A stretch of 16,531 nt of DNA from CAYWNK01 sp047639615 (GCA_047639615.1 JBLIOL010000093.1:1-16531); one strand, 5' to 3'. Positions 1-7,822 are shown, numbered from the stretch's first letter. Numbers and translations: made by a program. Notes: a model not told the origin generated them from the sequence alone.

Positions 1-35
1 CACCCCCCGCCCTCGCCTCGCCCTCCTTGCGCCCC

Positions 36-50
36 CCGGCCAGCGGCCGG
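36..50. repeat. Small hairpin CCGGCC-AGC-GGCCGG, copy 1
   Basis: Perfect 6-bp inverted repeat with a 3-nt loop. The same arms recur at 129-143 with a different loop. It may be part of a transcription stop for the leftward operon or a dispersed GC-rich palindrome; in DNA this GC-rich, chance is also possible. Confidence 0.35.
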
Positions 51-128
51 CTCAGGCGCGCCCAGCCCTCAGCACCGGCGGACCTCCCTCCCACTCCCCA
101 GCAACCCCGACCCTCCCATCGCCAGCAA

Positions 129-143
129 CCGGCCTGCGGCCGG
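129..143. repeat. Small hairpin CCGGCC-TGC-GGCCGG, copy 2
   Basis: Same 6-bp arms as at 36-50, with loop TGC. It sits 59 nt past the stop codon of the sulfatase-like gene, in the right place for a rho-independent stop on the minus strand, but the bases after it (TTGCTGG) are not a U-tract. Confidence 0.35.
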
Positions 144-202
144 GCGCCGTCGGCTTCGACCTGCCTCTTCCTTTCACACCTCGCCTCCACTCAGGCAGTC
201 TG

Positions 203-1636
203 CTAGTCGTCCTCGTCCTTGTCTTCCCCCGTGTAGCCGTTGGCTTTGAGAGTTCCCTGGATGTCCGCCGGCAACTCGCCCGGCTTCACGGGGTCGGGGG
301 TCTTCTCGCGCCAACTCCCAAGCTCCTGCTCTGCCACGCCAAGCCCGCCCTTGAGCGCCTTGGCATCTGTCTCGTCGAAGTTCGTGCTGGGGGCGCGCTC
401 GCCGGGATCCGCATCCAGATCAAACCACACGTACAGTTCATCGGGCTCACGGTGCACGATCTTGCTGCCATCAGTGCGCAAGGAACGTAGCTGGTTCGGA
501 CCCGTGAGCAACTCCGACACCGCACCCACCGGCGCAGGCATCGCAAAGACATTGAAGTAGGGCACCAGGCTGCGCCCCATGCCCGCATCCGCGCCCGGCA
601 AGCGGCACAGCTCCAGGAGCGTCGGTCCCACGTCGAGCAGGCTGACCTGATCCGGCACGGCCACACCCGCCGGTACGCCAGGTCCGGACAGGACGAAGGG
701 CACCATCAGCGCCTCGTCATATAGGGTGCGCCGGTGGCCTTTTTCGCCATGATCGAAGAGCTCCGTGCCGTGGTCCGAAACCAGCACCACGATCGTGTTC
801 TCCAAGCGACCCAAGCGTTCCAGATCGTCCAAGAGCTTGCCCACGAACGCATCCGTCCAGCGAATCTCGCCGTCGTAGAGCCCCACCAACTGCGCTAGGT
901 CCGCCGGGTCCATGCCCGCGTGAATGCGCGGGTCGAAGAAGAACTCGCGGCCGGTCACGAAGCCCTTGTAGTTCGGGTCCGTGAACATCGAGTCGTAGGG
1001 CGCCGGCGGCGTGAAGTCGTAGTGCGCGTCCCACAGGTGTACGAAAGCAAAGAATGGCTCACCCTCCGGCACGCTGTCCAGCCAAGCGCTGGCTGCGTGG
1101 TGCACGCCCGGATTCGTGACCCCGTGGTGCGAGCGGCGTTGGGCTTCCGCGTCCATGCCCCACTCGGCCACATCGCCTGCACCGTAGTCCTCGGCGTAGT
1201 CGACGCAGTAGCGATAGACATCGAAACCCTGCCCTAGGCCGTAGGCCGCGTGCAGATACGGACCAGCGTAGAAGCCGGCCGTTCGATAGCCCGCGGTAGA
1301 GAATCGCTCGGCCAAGGTTGTGATCTCCGGCGCGAGCGCCGTAGTCGCCGCGTCGCTGGCTCCATGCACAGAGCTCGGGAGCGAAGTGAAGAGCGAGGCG
1401 TGCGCCGGCAAGGTCCAAGGTGCAGTAGACACGGTCTGCGAGAAGCGCACACCGCTGGCCGCCATGCTGTCGATGCTCGGTGTAGTGTTGCGCTCGTAGC
1501 CGTAGCAGGAAACGTGGTCAGCGCGCAGCATGTCGATCGAGATCAGCAGCACGCTAGGCGCCGGCGCATCAGGTTCAAAAGCGCAGAAGGCCAAGAGCCC
1601 CAGCGCTGCCATGCTCAGTATCACTCGCTTATTCAC
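203..1636 (-). CDS. Sulfatase-like hydrolase/transferase (alkaline phosphatase superfamily), Thr at the nucleophile position
   Basis: A 477-residue sulfatase-fold enzyme, likely exported. The GTG start at 1636 overlaps the stop of the upstream gene by 8 bp and gives a short hydrophobic N-terminus (residues 5-20); the open frame runs further up but only inside that neighbour. A Cys follows at 18, but LAFC is a poor lipobox. Metal-site motifs are present: SIDMLRAD at 33-40 with Asp35, SDHG at 287-290 and His301. The nucleophile motif, normally C/S-x-P-x-R, reads TLPAH (75-79), so Thr75 replaces the residue that becomes formylglycine. Thr is used by lipoteichoic acid synthases and phosphoethanolamine transferases of this superfamily, so a phospho-transfer or phosphodiester role is as likely as sulfate ester cleavage. 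The C-terminal tail is acidic (GEDKDEDD). It is the last gene of a four-gene operon. The fold is secure; the substrate is unknown. Confidence 0.88.
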   Translation of the reverse strand: MNKRVILSMAALGLLAFCAFEPDAPAPSVLLISIDMLRADHVSCYGYERNTTPSIDSMAASGVRFSQTVSTAPWTLPAHASLFTSLPSSVHGASDAATTALAPEITTLAERFSTAGYRTAGFYAGPYLHAAYGLGQGFDVYRYCVDYAEDYGAGDVAEWGMDAEAQRRSHHGVTNPGVHHAASAWLDSVPEGEPFFAFVHLWDAHYDFTPPAPYDSMFTDPNYKGFVTGREFFFDPRIHAGMDPADLAQLVGLYDGEIRWTDAFVGKLLDDLERLGRLENTIVVLVSDHGTELFDHGEKGHRRTLYDEALMVPFVLSGPGVPAGVAVPDQVSLLDVGPTLLELCRLPGADAGMGRSLVPYFNVFAMPAPVGAVSELLTGPNQLRSLRTDGSKIVHREPDELYVWFDLDADPGERAPSTNFDETDAKALKGGLGVAEQELGSWREKTPDPVKPGELPADIQGTLKANGYTGEDKDEDD

Positions 1637-3875
1637 GGTAGGTTCGCCCGGCCTGGAAGGCCTCAAGACGCGCTTGCATGGCGCGCCGCAGTTCAGGATC
1701 CGCGTTGCTCGGCAGCAGGCCCAAGGCCTCCTGCACGCGCACGCGAGCTTCGTCGAAACGTCCGGCCTCTGCCAGTGCGGCCGCGAGCACATCGAGATGA
1801 TCGGGAATCTGGAAAGCACCGAGCTCGCACAGGGCGCTGGCCAGACGCACGGCCTCGGCCCCATCACGGGCCTCCTCCTGGCGCGACGTGGAGAGCAGCC
1901 AGGCCAGAATAAACGTCATCCCGGGGTGCCCCGGAGTGCGCTCCAGACCTGCGCGTAGCACAGCCGCCGCGCCCACATCATCGGCCTGGCCACGGAGCAG
2001 TTGCACCAGCAGATTGCGCGCCTGATCCTGCTCCGGGTTCACACTAAGCAACACGCGCAAGTCCTCCATCGCACGCCCAGCGTTCCCCGTCTGTGCACGC
2101 GCCACGGCCAGGGCGTAGGCCACCCCGGCGTTGTCCGGTACCAGTTCGGCAGCGCGCCGCAAAGCCACCAGTGCTGGCTCTGAGCGTCCCGCCTGCAGAC
2201 AAGCTTGACCCAGGCCGTAGTGACTCAGCCAATCGTCGCTGCCCAATAGCGCAGCGCGCTCAAAGAACGGGATGGCCTCCTCCGGCCTCCCCGCTTGGGC
2301 GAGCGCCACCGCGAAACTGCGCTGCGCGTAGGGCGTATTGGGCTGTTCGTCCGCCAGCCGCGCCAACTCCAAGAGAGCACCCTCGAAGTCGCCGAGCTCC
2401 CGAGCCATGTCGGCCAGTTCGATCTCCGCCTCACGCTGCCCAAGGCTGGCAGCCTCGCGCAGGTGCTCCTGCGCCACCTCGAACTCACCGAGCTTGCGAT
2501 GGGCGCGCCCGAGATTTAGCTCGAACCACGGACGCAGAGGCTGCGTCTCGTCAAAGCCCGTCCAATGATTGAGCATGCCACTCGACAGTCCACCGATGAG
2601 CGCCAAGCCACACAGCCCCGCCGACACCGGCGCCGTACGCCAGCGACCTATCTGCGCAAGTCCCCAGGCCGCCAGCAGCGCCATGCCACCCACCGCCGGC
2701 AGGCGGTAGCGTGGCGTATACCAAAAGACCACGCACACGGCGCAAGCAGCCCCGAGCGCCAACATGTCGGGCACATGCCGGCGCGGATCGCGCAGCAATA
2801 GCAGCAACAGGCTCATCAGTGCCAAGGGCACCAGCACCGGAACCGGAAGGAAGCCTAGGTGTAAGAACCCACCGAAGGACTGCTCGCGCTCGAGGGTTGA
2901 GAGGTAGACGTCCCCGTAGTTGCGCCCGCTCAAGAGGTAGCGCAGCTTGGTAAAGGCCAACCCTAGAGCATCGCCTGGAGCTGATTTCCACCACTCGAGG
3001 CCGCGCTCCATGAAGTAGTCGGAGGTGCCGCTCCAGCCGGTGTCGGGTCCCTTCGCCGCGCGCGCCTGCGCCAGGGCATCCAGGTGGTAGAGCTGCTTGT
3101 CGGAGCTCACGCCCAGGGGCGAGAAGGTGCCGTTCGCCCCGGTATTGTTGCCGTGATAGAAAGTCACCCCGCCGTGCGCGCTGATCGGAATCCACTCCCC
3201 GCAAGCGGTCACGTTGTGCAGCGTCGCCGGCAGCACCAGCAGAGCGCCTGTAGCGGCCAACCACACCCCCAGCTGCCGCGGCCGGGCCATCCAAGCGCAC
3301 CACAAACCGAGCAATGGAATCGCCGGCAACAAGACGGGCCAAGCCAAGGCCGCCAGCCCCGCGAGCACGCCCACCCCTAGGGCGCGAGCGCGAGTGGGCT
3401 GCGCCTGCAACGCACTGCAACGCTCCAGAAGCGCCACCACCACGAAGACCTGCAAGGGCCCCGCTAGCACGCGTCCAACCGCCACGAAGGGGTCGAAGGC
3501 CAGCACGAAGAGCCATGTGGCTAGAGCTCCCTCAAGCGCGCCGTAGCGGCGCCATCCGCAGCGACCAATCAAGGCTGCGGAGGCCAACCACAGCAGCCCG
3601 TTGAGCAGGTAGACCGCTAACAATCCCCCGCCCATGGCGCGTAGTACGCCGAGCACGTAGGGATACAAGGGCGCGGAGAAGAAGGGCTCGCTGCCCTGCC
3701 ACTCACCGCCCGCGATACGCCCGGCCCACTCCCAGTAGGCCTCGGCATCCACGATCGGAACGCGGCTCAAGGGATTTCCACCCCAGTGCGCGTAGAGCGC
3801 CAGGGCCTGGGCGATCAGCCCATAGACCAAGGCTCCGATCAAGGCCATCCGGCAGCGTGACTCCGTGCGGCTCAT
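1629..3875 (-). CDS. GT39-like polytopic membrane glycosyltransferase fused to C-terminal TPR repeats
   Basis: 748 residues. The N-terminal ~435 form a multi-pass membrane region of the GT-C type: first helix at about 10-30, then a loop with IVDAEAYWEW (41-50), whose Asp43 fits the catalytic Asp of GT39/ArnT-type enzymes, and PFFSAPLYPYVLG (64-76). HGNNTGANGTF (241-251) and YTPRYRLPA (386-394) match extracytoplasmic motifs of the family. Such enzymes move sugars from polyprenyl phosphates onto proteins or lipids outside the membrane. Residues 440-735 are helical repeats of TPR type. The start is set by a 4-bp ATGA overlap with the upstream gene's stop; Met10 is an alternative. The stop overlaps the start of the sulfatase-like gene by 8 bp. 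GT-C plus TPR resembles the layout of eukaryotic TMTC O-mannosyltransferases. Acceptor and donor are unknown. Confidence 0.85.
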   Translation of the reverse strand: MSRTESRCRMALIGALVYGLIAQALALYAHWGGNPLSRVPIVDAEAYWEWAGRIAGGEWQGSEPFFSAPLYPYVLGVLRAMGGGLLAVYLLNGLLWLASAALIGRCGWRRYGALEGALATWLFVLAFDPFVAVGRVLAGPLQVFVVVALLERCSALQAQPTRARALGVGVLAGLAALAWPVLLPAIPLLGLWCAWMARPRQLGVWLAATGALLVLPATLHNVTACGEWIPISAHGGVTFYHGNNTGANGTFSPLGVSSDKQLYHLDALAQARAAKGPDTGWSGTSDYFMERGLEWWKSAPGDALGLAFTKLRYLLSGRNYGDVYLSTLEREQSFGGFLHLGFLPVPVLVPLALMSLLLLLLRDPRRHVPDMLALGAACAVCVVFWYTPRYRLPAVGGMALLAAWGLAQIGRWRTAPVSAGLCGLALIGGLSSGMLNHWTGFDETQPLRPWFELNLGRAHRKLGEFEVAQEHLREAASLGQREAEIELADMARELGDFEGALLELARLADEQPNTPYAQRSFAVALAQAGRPEEAIPFFERAALLGSDDWLSHYGLGQACLQAGRSEPALVALRRAAELVPDNAGVAYALAVARAQTGNAGRAMEDLRVLLSVNPEQDQARNLLVQLLRGQADDVGAAAVLRAGLERTPGHPGMTFILAWLLSTSRQEEARDGAEAVRLASALCELGAFQIPDHLDVLAAALAEAGRFDEARVRVQEALGLLPSNADPELRRAMQARLEAFQAGRTYRE

Positions 3876-5602
3876 GGCTGTTTGATGGGCACCTGATCCA
3901 CCACCCCCGCGCCCTTTTGGATGCGAACCCGCTGGCCCGCTGCCAGTTTTTCAAAGCTCTCGAGCGAGCCGTCCGGCCAGTAGACGTCCAAGCGCTCAAC
4001 CGACTGGGCTGCACCCAGGCCGAAGTGAATCAAGTGTGCATCGCTGGAGAGGAAACCCTGCTGGCTGCCCGCGAAGCGCGCGATGCTGCGCTCGCCCACC
4101 TGCGCCACGAGCCGCGCGCCGATGGCGCGCCGATTGCCGGCACTACCGACCAGCTGCACCTGCAATACCTGCCCTAGAGCCTCGCCCTGATTGAGCAAGA
4201 GACTCGGCGTGCCATCCAAGTGCGTGACCACCAGGTCCAAGTCGCCGTCGCCATCCACATCGCCGCAAGCGACGCCGCGACTAGCCCCGCGCAAAGCCAA
4301 GCCCGGCCCACCATCCCCATTGGGAATCTGAAAGCGACCTTGGCCCAGGTTCTCGAAGATCAGGTCCAGCTGCTTGTAGCCAGGCCCCGCCGGCACCGCA
4401 TCCATCTGCGGAAACACATGCCCGTTAGCCGTGAACAGATCCAAGTCGCCGTCCTGATCGAAGTCATGAAAAGCCGCGCCCCAACCGAGACTCTCGATGG
4501 TGGCCTGCATCAGTCGCGCGCGGCGGGTGATGTCCTTGAAGCGTCCCTTGCCGTCGCCGCGGTAGAAGGTGAAGTAGTCCTCGGAGAAGTTCGTCACGAA
4601 GAGGTCCGCGATGCCGTCCCCATCGGCATCGCCGACGGCCACGCCCATGCCCGCCTGCGGTCCGCCTTCCATGGAGAGCGCTGCGCCCGCGCGCAGGGCA
4701 GTATCTTCGAAGGTGCCGTCGCCCTTGTTGCGCCAGAGTTGATTCGGCTGCGAATCGTTGGCCACGTACACATCCGGCAATCCGTCCATATCCGCGTCGA
4801 GCACCACCGCTTGAAAACCAAACAGCGGCGGATCCAGAATACCCGCTCCGGCGGACACATCCTCAAAGGTGCCATCACCGAGGTTGCGGTAGAGGGTGTC
4901 GGCCAGGGGCGGTAAGCCGCTCGGTCCGAAATAGACCGTCTGCTCCAGGTAGGTGTTGCGCTTGTGCTCCGCGTCGATCGCGGCGCGATCGAAATCGATG
5001 TGATTCACGACCCACAGATCCAAGTCGCCGTCCATGTCATAGTCGAGCGCCACCGCACCGGTGCTCCAAACGCTACCTGCGATGCCCGCCTTGGCCGTGG
5101 CGTTCTCGAAGATCCCGCCGCCGAGGTTGCGCCAGTAGGTGTTGGGTCCGTTGGCCGTCACGTAGAGGTCGCACCAGCCGTCGCCATCGAGGTCTTCGGC
5201 GCGCACACCGTAGGACCAACCGGTCGAACCGATGCCTGCTGCTAGGGTCACATCCGTAAAGTGGCCGCTGCCGTCGCCCTTCAGCAACCGGTCGCGAGGC
5301 GGAGCCTGGGCCGGGTCCAGCTCATGCACGCCGCCGCCCACCAGGTACAGGTCCAAGTGCCCGTCAGCGTTGAAATCGAAGAGCGCGACGCCAGCCCCAA
5401 AGGACTCGGACACGTAGTCCTTGTCAGCACCACCGCTGCGATTCTTTACGAACTCGAGGCCCGAGCCAGCGGTCGCGTCCACGAAGTACAGGCTCGCCGG
5501 AGGTGCCTCGGACGTGGACCCTGCCTGGGGCTCCGTCTGCTCGCCGCAAGCGGCCAGCAGTACCCACGCCAGGGGCACCCCTGTGCGTCTTGCGGCGCTC
5601 AT
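3872..5602 (-). CDS. FG-GAP/VCBS repeat lipoprotein with C-terminal ASPIC/UnbV domain (CRTAC1-like)
   Basis: 576 residues. The N-terminus is a lipoprotein signal with lipobox LAAC and Cys19. Residues 65-470 hold seven calcium-loop motifs of the DxDxDG type, starting near 76, 137, 187, 269, 325, 380 and 448 (e.g. DLDGDGWCDLYV, DADGDGIADLFV), the mark of a seven-bladed FG-GAP beta-propeller. Residues ~485-560 are an ASPIC/UnbV domain (RRAIGARL, the GSQQGFLSSDAHLIHFGLG stretch, VYWPDGSLE). This architecture, as in cartilage acidic protein 1, is common in Planctomycetota and Acidobacteriota, and its biochemical role is not known; calcium-dependent binding at the cell surface is the usual inference. 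The ATG start overlaps the upstream stop by 4 bp, and the stop overlaps the glycosyltransferase start by 4 bp. Second gene of the operon. Confidence 0.92.
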   Translation of the reverse strand: MSAARRTGVPLAWVLLAACGEQTEPQAGSTSEAPPASLYFVDATAGSGLEFVKNRSGGADKDYVSESFGAGVALFDFNADGHLDLYLVGGGVHELDPAQAPPRDRLLKGDGSGHFTDVTLAAGIGSTGWSYGVRAEDLDGDGWCDLYVTANGPNTYWRNLGGGIFENATAKAGIAGSVWSTGAVALDYDMDGDLDLWVVNHIDFDRAAIDAEHKRNTYLEQTVYFGPSGLPPLADTLYRNLGDGTFEDVSAGAGILDPPLFGFQAVVLDADMDGLPDVYVANDSQPNQLWRNKGDGTFEDTALRAGAALSMEGGPQAGMGVAVGDADGDGIADLFVTNFSEDYFTFYRGDGKGRFKDITRRARLMQATIESLGWGAAFHDFDQDGDLDLFTANGHVFPQMDAVPAGPGYKQLDLIFENLGQGRFQIPNGDGGPGLALRGASRGVACGDVDGDGDLDLVVTHLDGTPSLLLNQGEALGQVLQVQLVGSAGNRRAIGARLVAQVGERSIARFAGSQQGFLSSDAHLIHFGLGAAQSVERLDVYWPDGSLESFEKLAAGQRVRIQKGAGVVDQVPIKQP

Positions 5603-6717
5603 TTCTTGTCGCGGTCCAATACCGCCAAAGATTGCAGAGCGCCCGCATGGCCGGGCACAAGTTCGAGGGTGCGCTGCCAGTGGGCGCGCGCTTCGGGGAA
5701 TCTGCCCAAGCCATAGCAGACCTGGGCCGCGCCCAAGTGCGCGTCCACCAGAGACTCCTGCAGAACCAGCGCCGAGTCAAAGGCGCGCAGTGCTGCTTGG
5801 CTATCACCCAGTTCCAAACGTAGCAGACCGAGCTGGTACTGGGCCTCGGCCGATCCGGGTGCAACCTCCACGGCACGCGTCATGGCCATGCTAGCCAGCT
5901 GCTGCTCACCCAAGGCCAGGTGCGCCCAACCGAGCAACGAATGCGCAGCATGTAGGTCCGCCTGCAGGTCCAGAGCATGCCGCGCCCAGCCGGCACTGCG
6001 TTCGAATTCGCCAGCCGCATACCAGGCCTGCGCCGCCCCGAGTGCCAAGGTGCTATCCTGCGGTCTCGCGCGCGCCTGATCCGTGGCCGTGCTCGCGGTC
6101 CGTTGCACACCGGTCCAGCGCATGAACTCCGCCATGGCCTGCTCGGCGCCGGCTTCGTTGCCGAGTTCGTCGAGCACGCGCGACATGCTGAAGTGCACGG
6201 CCGGTCGCGCCGGCGCGCGCTCCAGGCTGCGCACATAAGCGTCACGCGCAGCGGTCAGGTCCCCGCGCTCCTCCGCTAAGCGTCCGAACTGATAGTGCAA
6301 GTCGGCGTTGTCCAAACCCAACGCTTGCGCACGCTCGAGATCCGCGGCCGCCGCCTGCAACTCACCCACGTCCAACTCCAAGGAGCCGCGACGCACACTG
6401 AGCAATCTGTCCTGTGCCAAGTCCGCCTGGCGGTAGTGCTCCAAGGCCCGACTCGGATCCAGCAGCCCCTCGGCCGCGCGCCCGGCCAGAGCTTGGGCGG
6501 GATTCTGTGCACCGCCGGCGGCCAAGTGCTCCTCGATGCGTTCGAGCAGAGGCTCCAAGAGAGTGCGGTCCCCGCGGGCGAGAGCCTGCTCGCTGCCCTC
6601 CACCAGGCCCGCCGGCAGCTGCCCAGGCGGCGCCTGAGCAGGCTCGGCCGGCCCACAGGCGGCAAGGAACGCCAATAACAGCGTCCAGAAGGGGGGTCGA
6701 TCCATGGGAGAGGGCAT
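5599..6717 (-). CDS. TPR-repeat lipoprotein, first gene of the minus-strand operon
   Basis: 372 residues from the ATG at 6717. A lipobox LAAC (18-21, Cys21) after a short hydrophobic stretch indicates export and lipidation. Residues ~135-370 are TPR repeats, with units such as ADLHYQFGRLAEERGDLTAA, HAAHSLLGWAHLALGEQQLA and AEAQYQLGLLRLELGDSQAA, ending LELVPGHAGALQSL. TPR proteins are docking scaffolds, so this one probably holds other envelope proteins together. An in-frame GTG at 6756 and an ATG at 6705 are alternative starts. 6705 leaves the lipoprotein signal intact; 6756 would lie almost on the predicted transcription start and is less likely. None has a ribosome site. The stop overlaps the next gene by 4 bp. 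TPR genes beside ASPIC/UnbV genes are a familiar pairing, which supports a joint role. Confidence 0.85.
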   Translation of the reverse strand: MPSPMDRPPFWTLLLAFLAACGPAEPAQAPPGQLPAGLVEGSEQALARGDRTLLEPLLERIEEHLAAGGAQNPAQALAGRAAEGLLDPSRALEHYRQADLAQDRLLSVRRGSLELDVGELQAAAADLERAQALGLDNADLHYQFGRLAEERGDLTAARDAYVRSLERAPARPAVHFSMSRVLDELGNEAGAEQAMAEFMRWTGVQRTASTATDQARARPQDSTLALGAAQAWYAAGEFERSAGWARHALDLQADLHAAHSLLGWAHLALGEQQLASMAMTRAVEVAPGSAEAQYQLGLLRLELGDSQAALRAFDSALVLQESLVDAHLGAAQVCYGLGRFPEARAHWQRTLELVPGHAGALQSLAVLDRDKK

Positions 6718-6765
6718 ACGGAGCTCGCGAGCGGCCTGCGGGAGGCCAGCAATCACGTGCGCGCA

Positions 6766-6795
6766 AGTCTAGCTTCGACAAGGACTTGGAGCCAA
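6766..6795 (-). promoter_or_regulatory. Candidate promoter of the minus-strand operon
   Basis: On the minus strand TTGGCT (6795-6790) and TAGACT (6771-6766) are separated by 18 nt, a loose match to a housekeeping -35/-10 pair. Transcription would begin near 6759, giving a leader of about 40 nt to the ATG at 6717. Found by eye in a 184-bp divergent gap, so tentative. Confidence 0.25.
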
Positions 6796-6845
6796 GCCAA
6801 GCACATGGATGGATTCTGATCTGAATGCCAGACCTGCGACATCGA

Positions 6846-6862
6846 AGTGATATCATATCACT
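6846..6862. promoter_or_regulatory. AT-rich perfect palindrome, candidate operator of the SPFH-RHH unit
   Basis: AGTGATA-TCA-TATCACT: 7-bp perfect arms around a 3-bp centre, strikingly AT-rich in GC-rich DNA. It ends 39 nt before the SPFH start and contains TATCAT (6851-6856), one base from the -10 consensus, so a bound protein would block the promoter. The small ribbon-helix-helix protein two genes downstream is the obvious candidate ligand, because that family binds short palindromes as dimers. The operator role is inference; the palindrome is directly visible. Confidence 0.5.
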
Positions 6863-6901
6863 ATCCCGCCAACCGCCGGGCCGCGCGCCCCAGGTAGCCC
6901 T

Positions 6902-7813
6902 ATGAGCCAGACCAGCATCACCCCCGAATCCTCCATCAAGTCCAAGTCCGGATGGCCCATGTTGGCCCTCTTCCTGGTCCTAGGCCTGTGCTACGCCACC
7001 CTCTTCGTGATGGGCATCAACTTCGCCGAAGGTGGCAACGAGCAGAAGGGCGTCCCCATGCTCCTCAGCGGCTTGTTCCTGAGCGCCGTCAACCTCTTCT
7101 GTATGCGCGGCTTCTTCATTGTCGAACCGAATCAAGCGCGCGTAATGCTGCTCTTCGGCCACTACAAGGGCACCGTGCGCGAGGGCGGCTTCTTCTGGAC
7201 CAACCCCTTCACCAACAAGGCCTGCGTCTCCCTGCGCGCCCACAACCTGGACGGCAGCATGCTCAAGGTGAACGATCTCCTGGGCAACCCGGTCGAGATC
7301 TCGGCCGTCGTGGTCTGGCGCGTTGCCGATACAGCCCGCGCGAGCTTCGATGTGGAGGATTACGAGGAGTATGTCAAAGTGCAATCCGAGGCCGCCGTAC
7401 GGCACTTGGCTACGCGCTATCCCTATGACGACCTGCAGGATGAGGGCGCAGAAATCACCCTGCGCGGCTCCACCGAGGAGATCGCCAAGGAGCTCGAAAT
7501 CGAGCTCGGTGGGCGCCTCAAGGAAGCCGGTATCGAGGTCATCGAAGCGCGCCTGAACCACTTGGCCTACGCCCAGGAGATCGCCTCGGCCATGCTGCAG
7601 CGCCAGCAGGCCAGCGCCATCATCGCCGCCCGCAAGCAGATTGTCGAAGGCGCCGTGGGCATGGTCGAACAGGCCCTCAACAGCCTCTCCGAAAGGCAGG
7701 TCGTCGACCTCGACGACGAGCGCAAGGCGACCATGGTCGGGAACCTATTGGTGGTGCTCTGCGGCCAGGAAAACGCGCAGCCGATCCTCAACACGGGCAG
7801 CCTCTACAACTAG
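6902..7813 (+). CDS. SPFH/band-7 domain membrane protein
   Basis: 303 residues. Two hydrophobic segments (about 18-40 and 51-70) anchor it, followed by an SPFH domain from ~70 to 245: GFFIVEPNQARVMLLFG, then GTVREGGFFW, VEISAVVVWRVADT, and LSERQVVDLDDERKATMV after the domain. SPFH proteins (stomatin, flotillin, HflK/C) oligomerise on membranes and organise microdomains or hold proteases. The helix at 225-260, with LQRQQASAIIAARKQIVEGA, is the typical end of the domain. The ATG start is preceded by AGG 7 nt upstream, the only decent Shine-Dalgarno in the window. A 17-bp palindrome lies just upstream, and a ribbon-helix-helix gene follows after 9 nt. Bacterial SPFH genes paired with small RHH genes are familiar to me; the joint function is not established. 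The family call is secure. Confidence 0.9.
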   Translation: MSQTSITPESSIKSKSGWPMLALFLVLGLCYATLFVMGINFAEGGNEQKGVPMLLSGLFLSAVNLFCMRGFFIVEPNQARVMLLFGHYKGTVREGGFFWTNPFTNKACVSLRAHNLDGSMLKVNDLLGNPVEISAVVVWRVADTARASFDVEDYEEYVKVQSEAAVRHLATRYPYDDLQDEGAEITLRGSTEEIAKELEIELGGRLKEAGIEVIEARLNHLAYAQEIASAMLQRQQASAIIAARKQIVEGAVGMVEQALNSLSERQVVDLDDERKATMVGNLLVVLCGQENAQPILNTGSLYN

Positions 7814-7822
7814 CCCGCCACC

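Larger units (their letters stand above)
1..202. other. GC-rich non-coding end, downstream of the minus-strand operon
   Basis: No convincing gene is visible. The stretch is very C-rich on the plus strand and holds two near-identical hairpins (CCGGCC, three bases, GGCCGG) and a repeated CCAGCAACC at 98-106 and 122-130. It lies just after the stop of the sulfatase-like gene, so it probably contains the operon's 3' end and transcription stop, but I see no clear U-tract terminator. Confidence 0.5.

Noticed and set aside
1637..1867. N-terminal extension of the sulfatase-like frame, starting MMGPRPCVW
   Set aside because: It lies wholly inside the glycosyltransferase-TPR gene, reads as Cys/Arg/Pro-rich shadow sequence, and would bury the hydrophobic signal. 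The GTG at 1636 with an 8-bp overlap fits the operon style.
1250..1912. 220-codon open frame on the plus strand
   Set aside because: Arg-rich antisense shadow over the sulfatase-like gene and the end of its upstream neighbour; no start site or motif.
2551..3516. 321-codon open frame on the minus strand
   Set aside because: Arg/Gly/Ala-rich shadow inside the glycosyltransferase-TPR gene, with no domain or signal; typical of GC-rich DNA.
4220..4915. 231-codon open frame on the plus strand
   Set aside because: Antisense to the FG-GAP gene. Its repeated VQVAV/HIHI-like pattern is the mirror of the DxDxDG repeats, not an independent protein.
4400..5420. Repeated GTCGCCGTC-like tracts in the FG-GAP gene as a DNA repeat or CRISPR-like array
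   Set aside because: They are the codons of the calcium-loop motifs DGDxD, spaced by protein repeat length and not identical at the DNA level.
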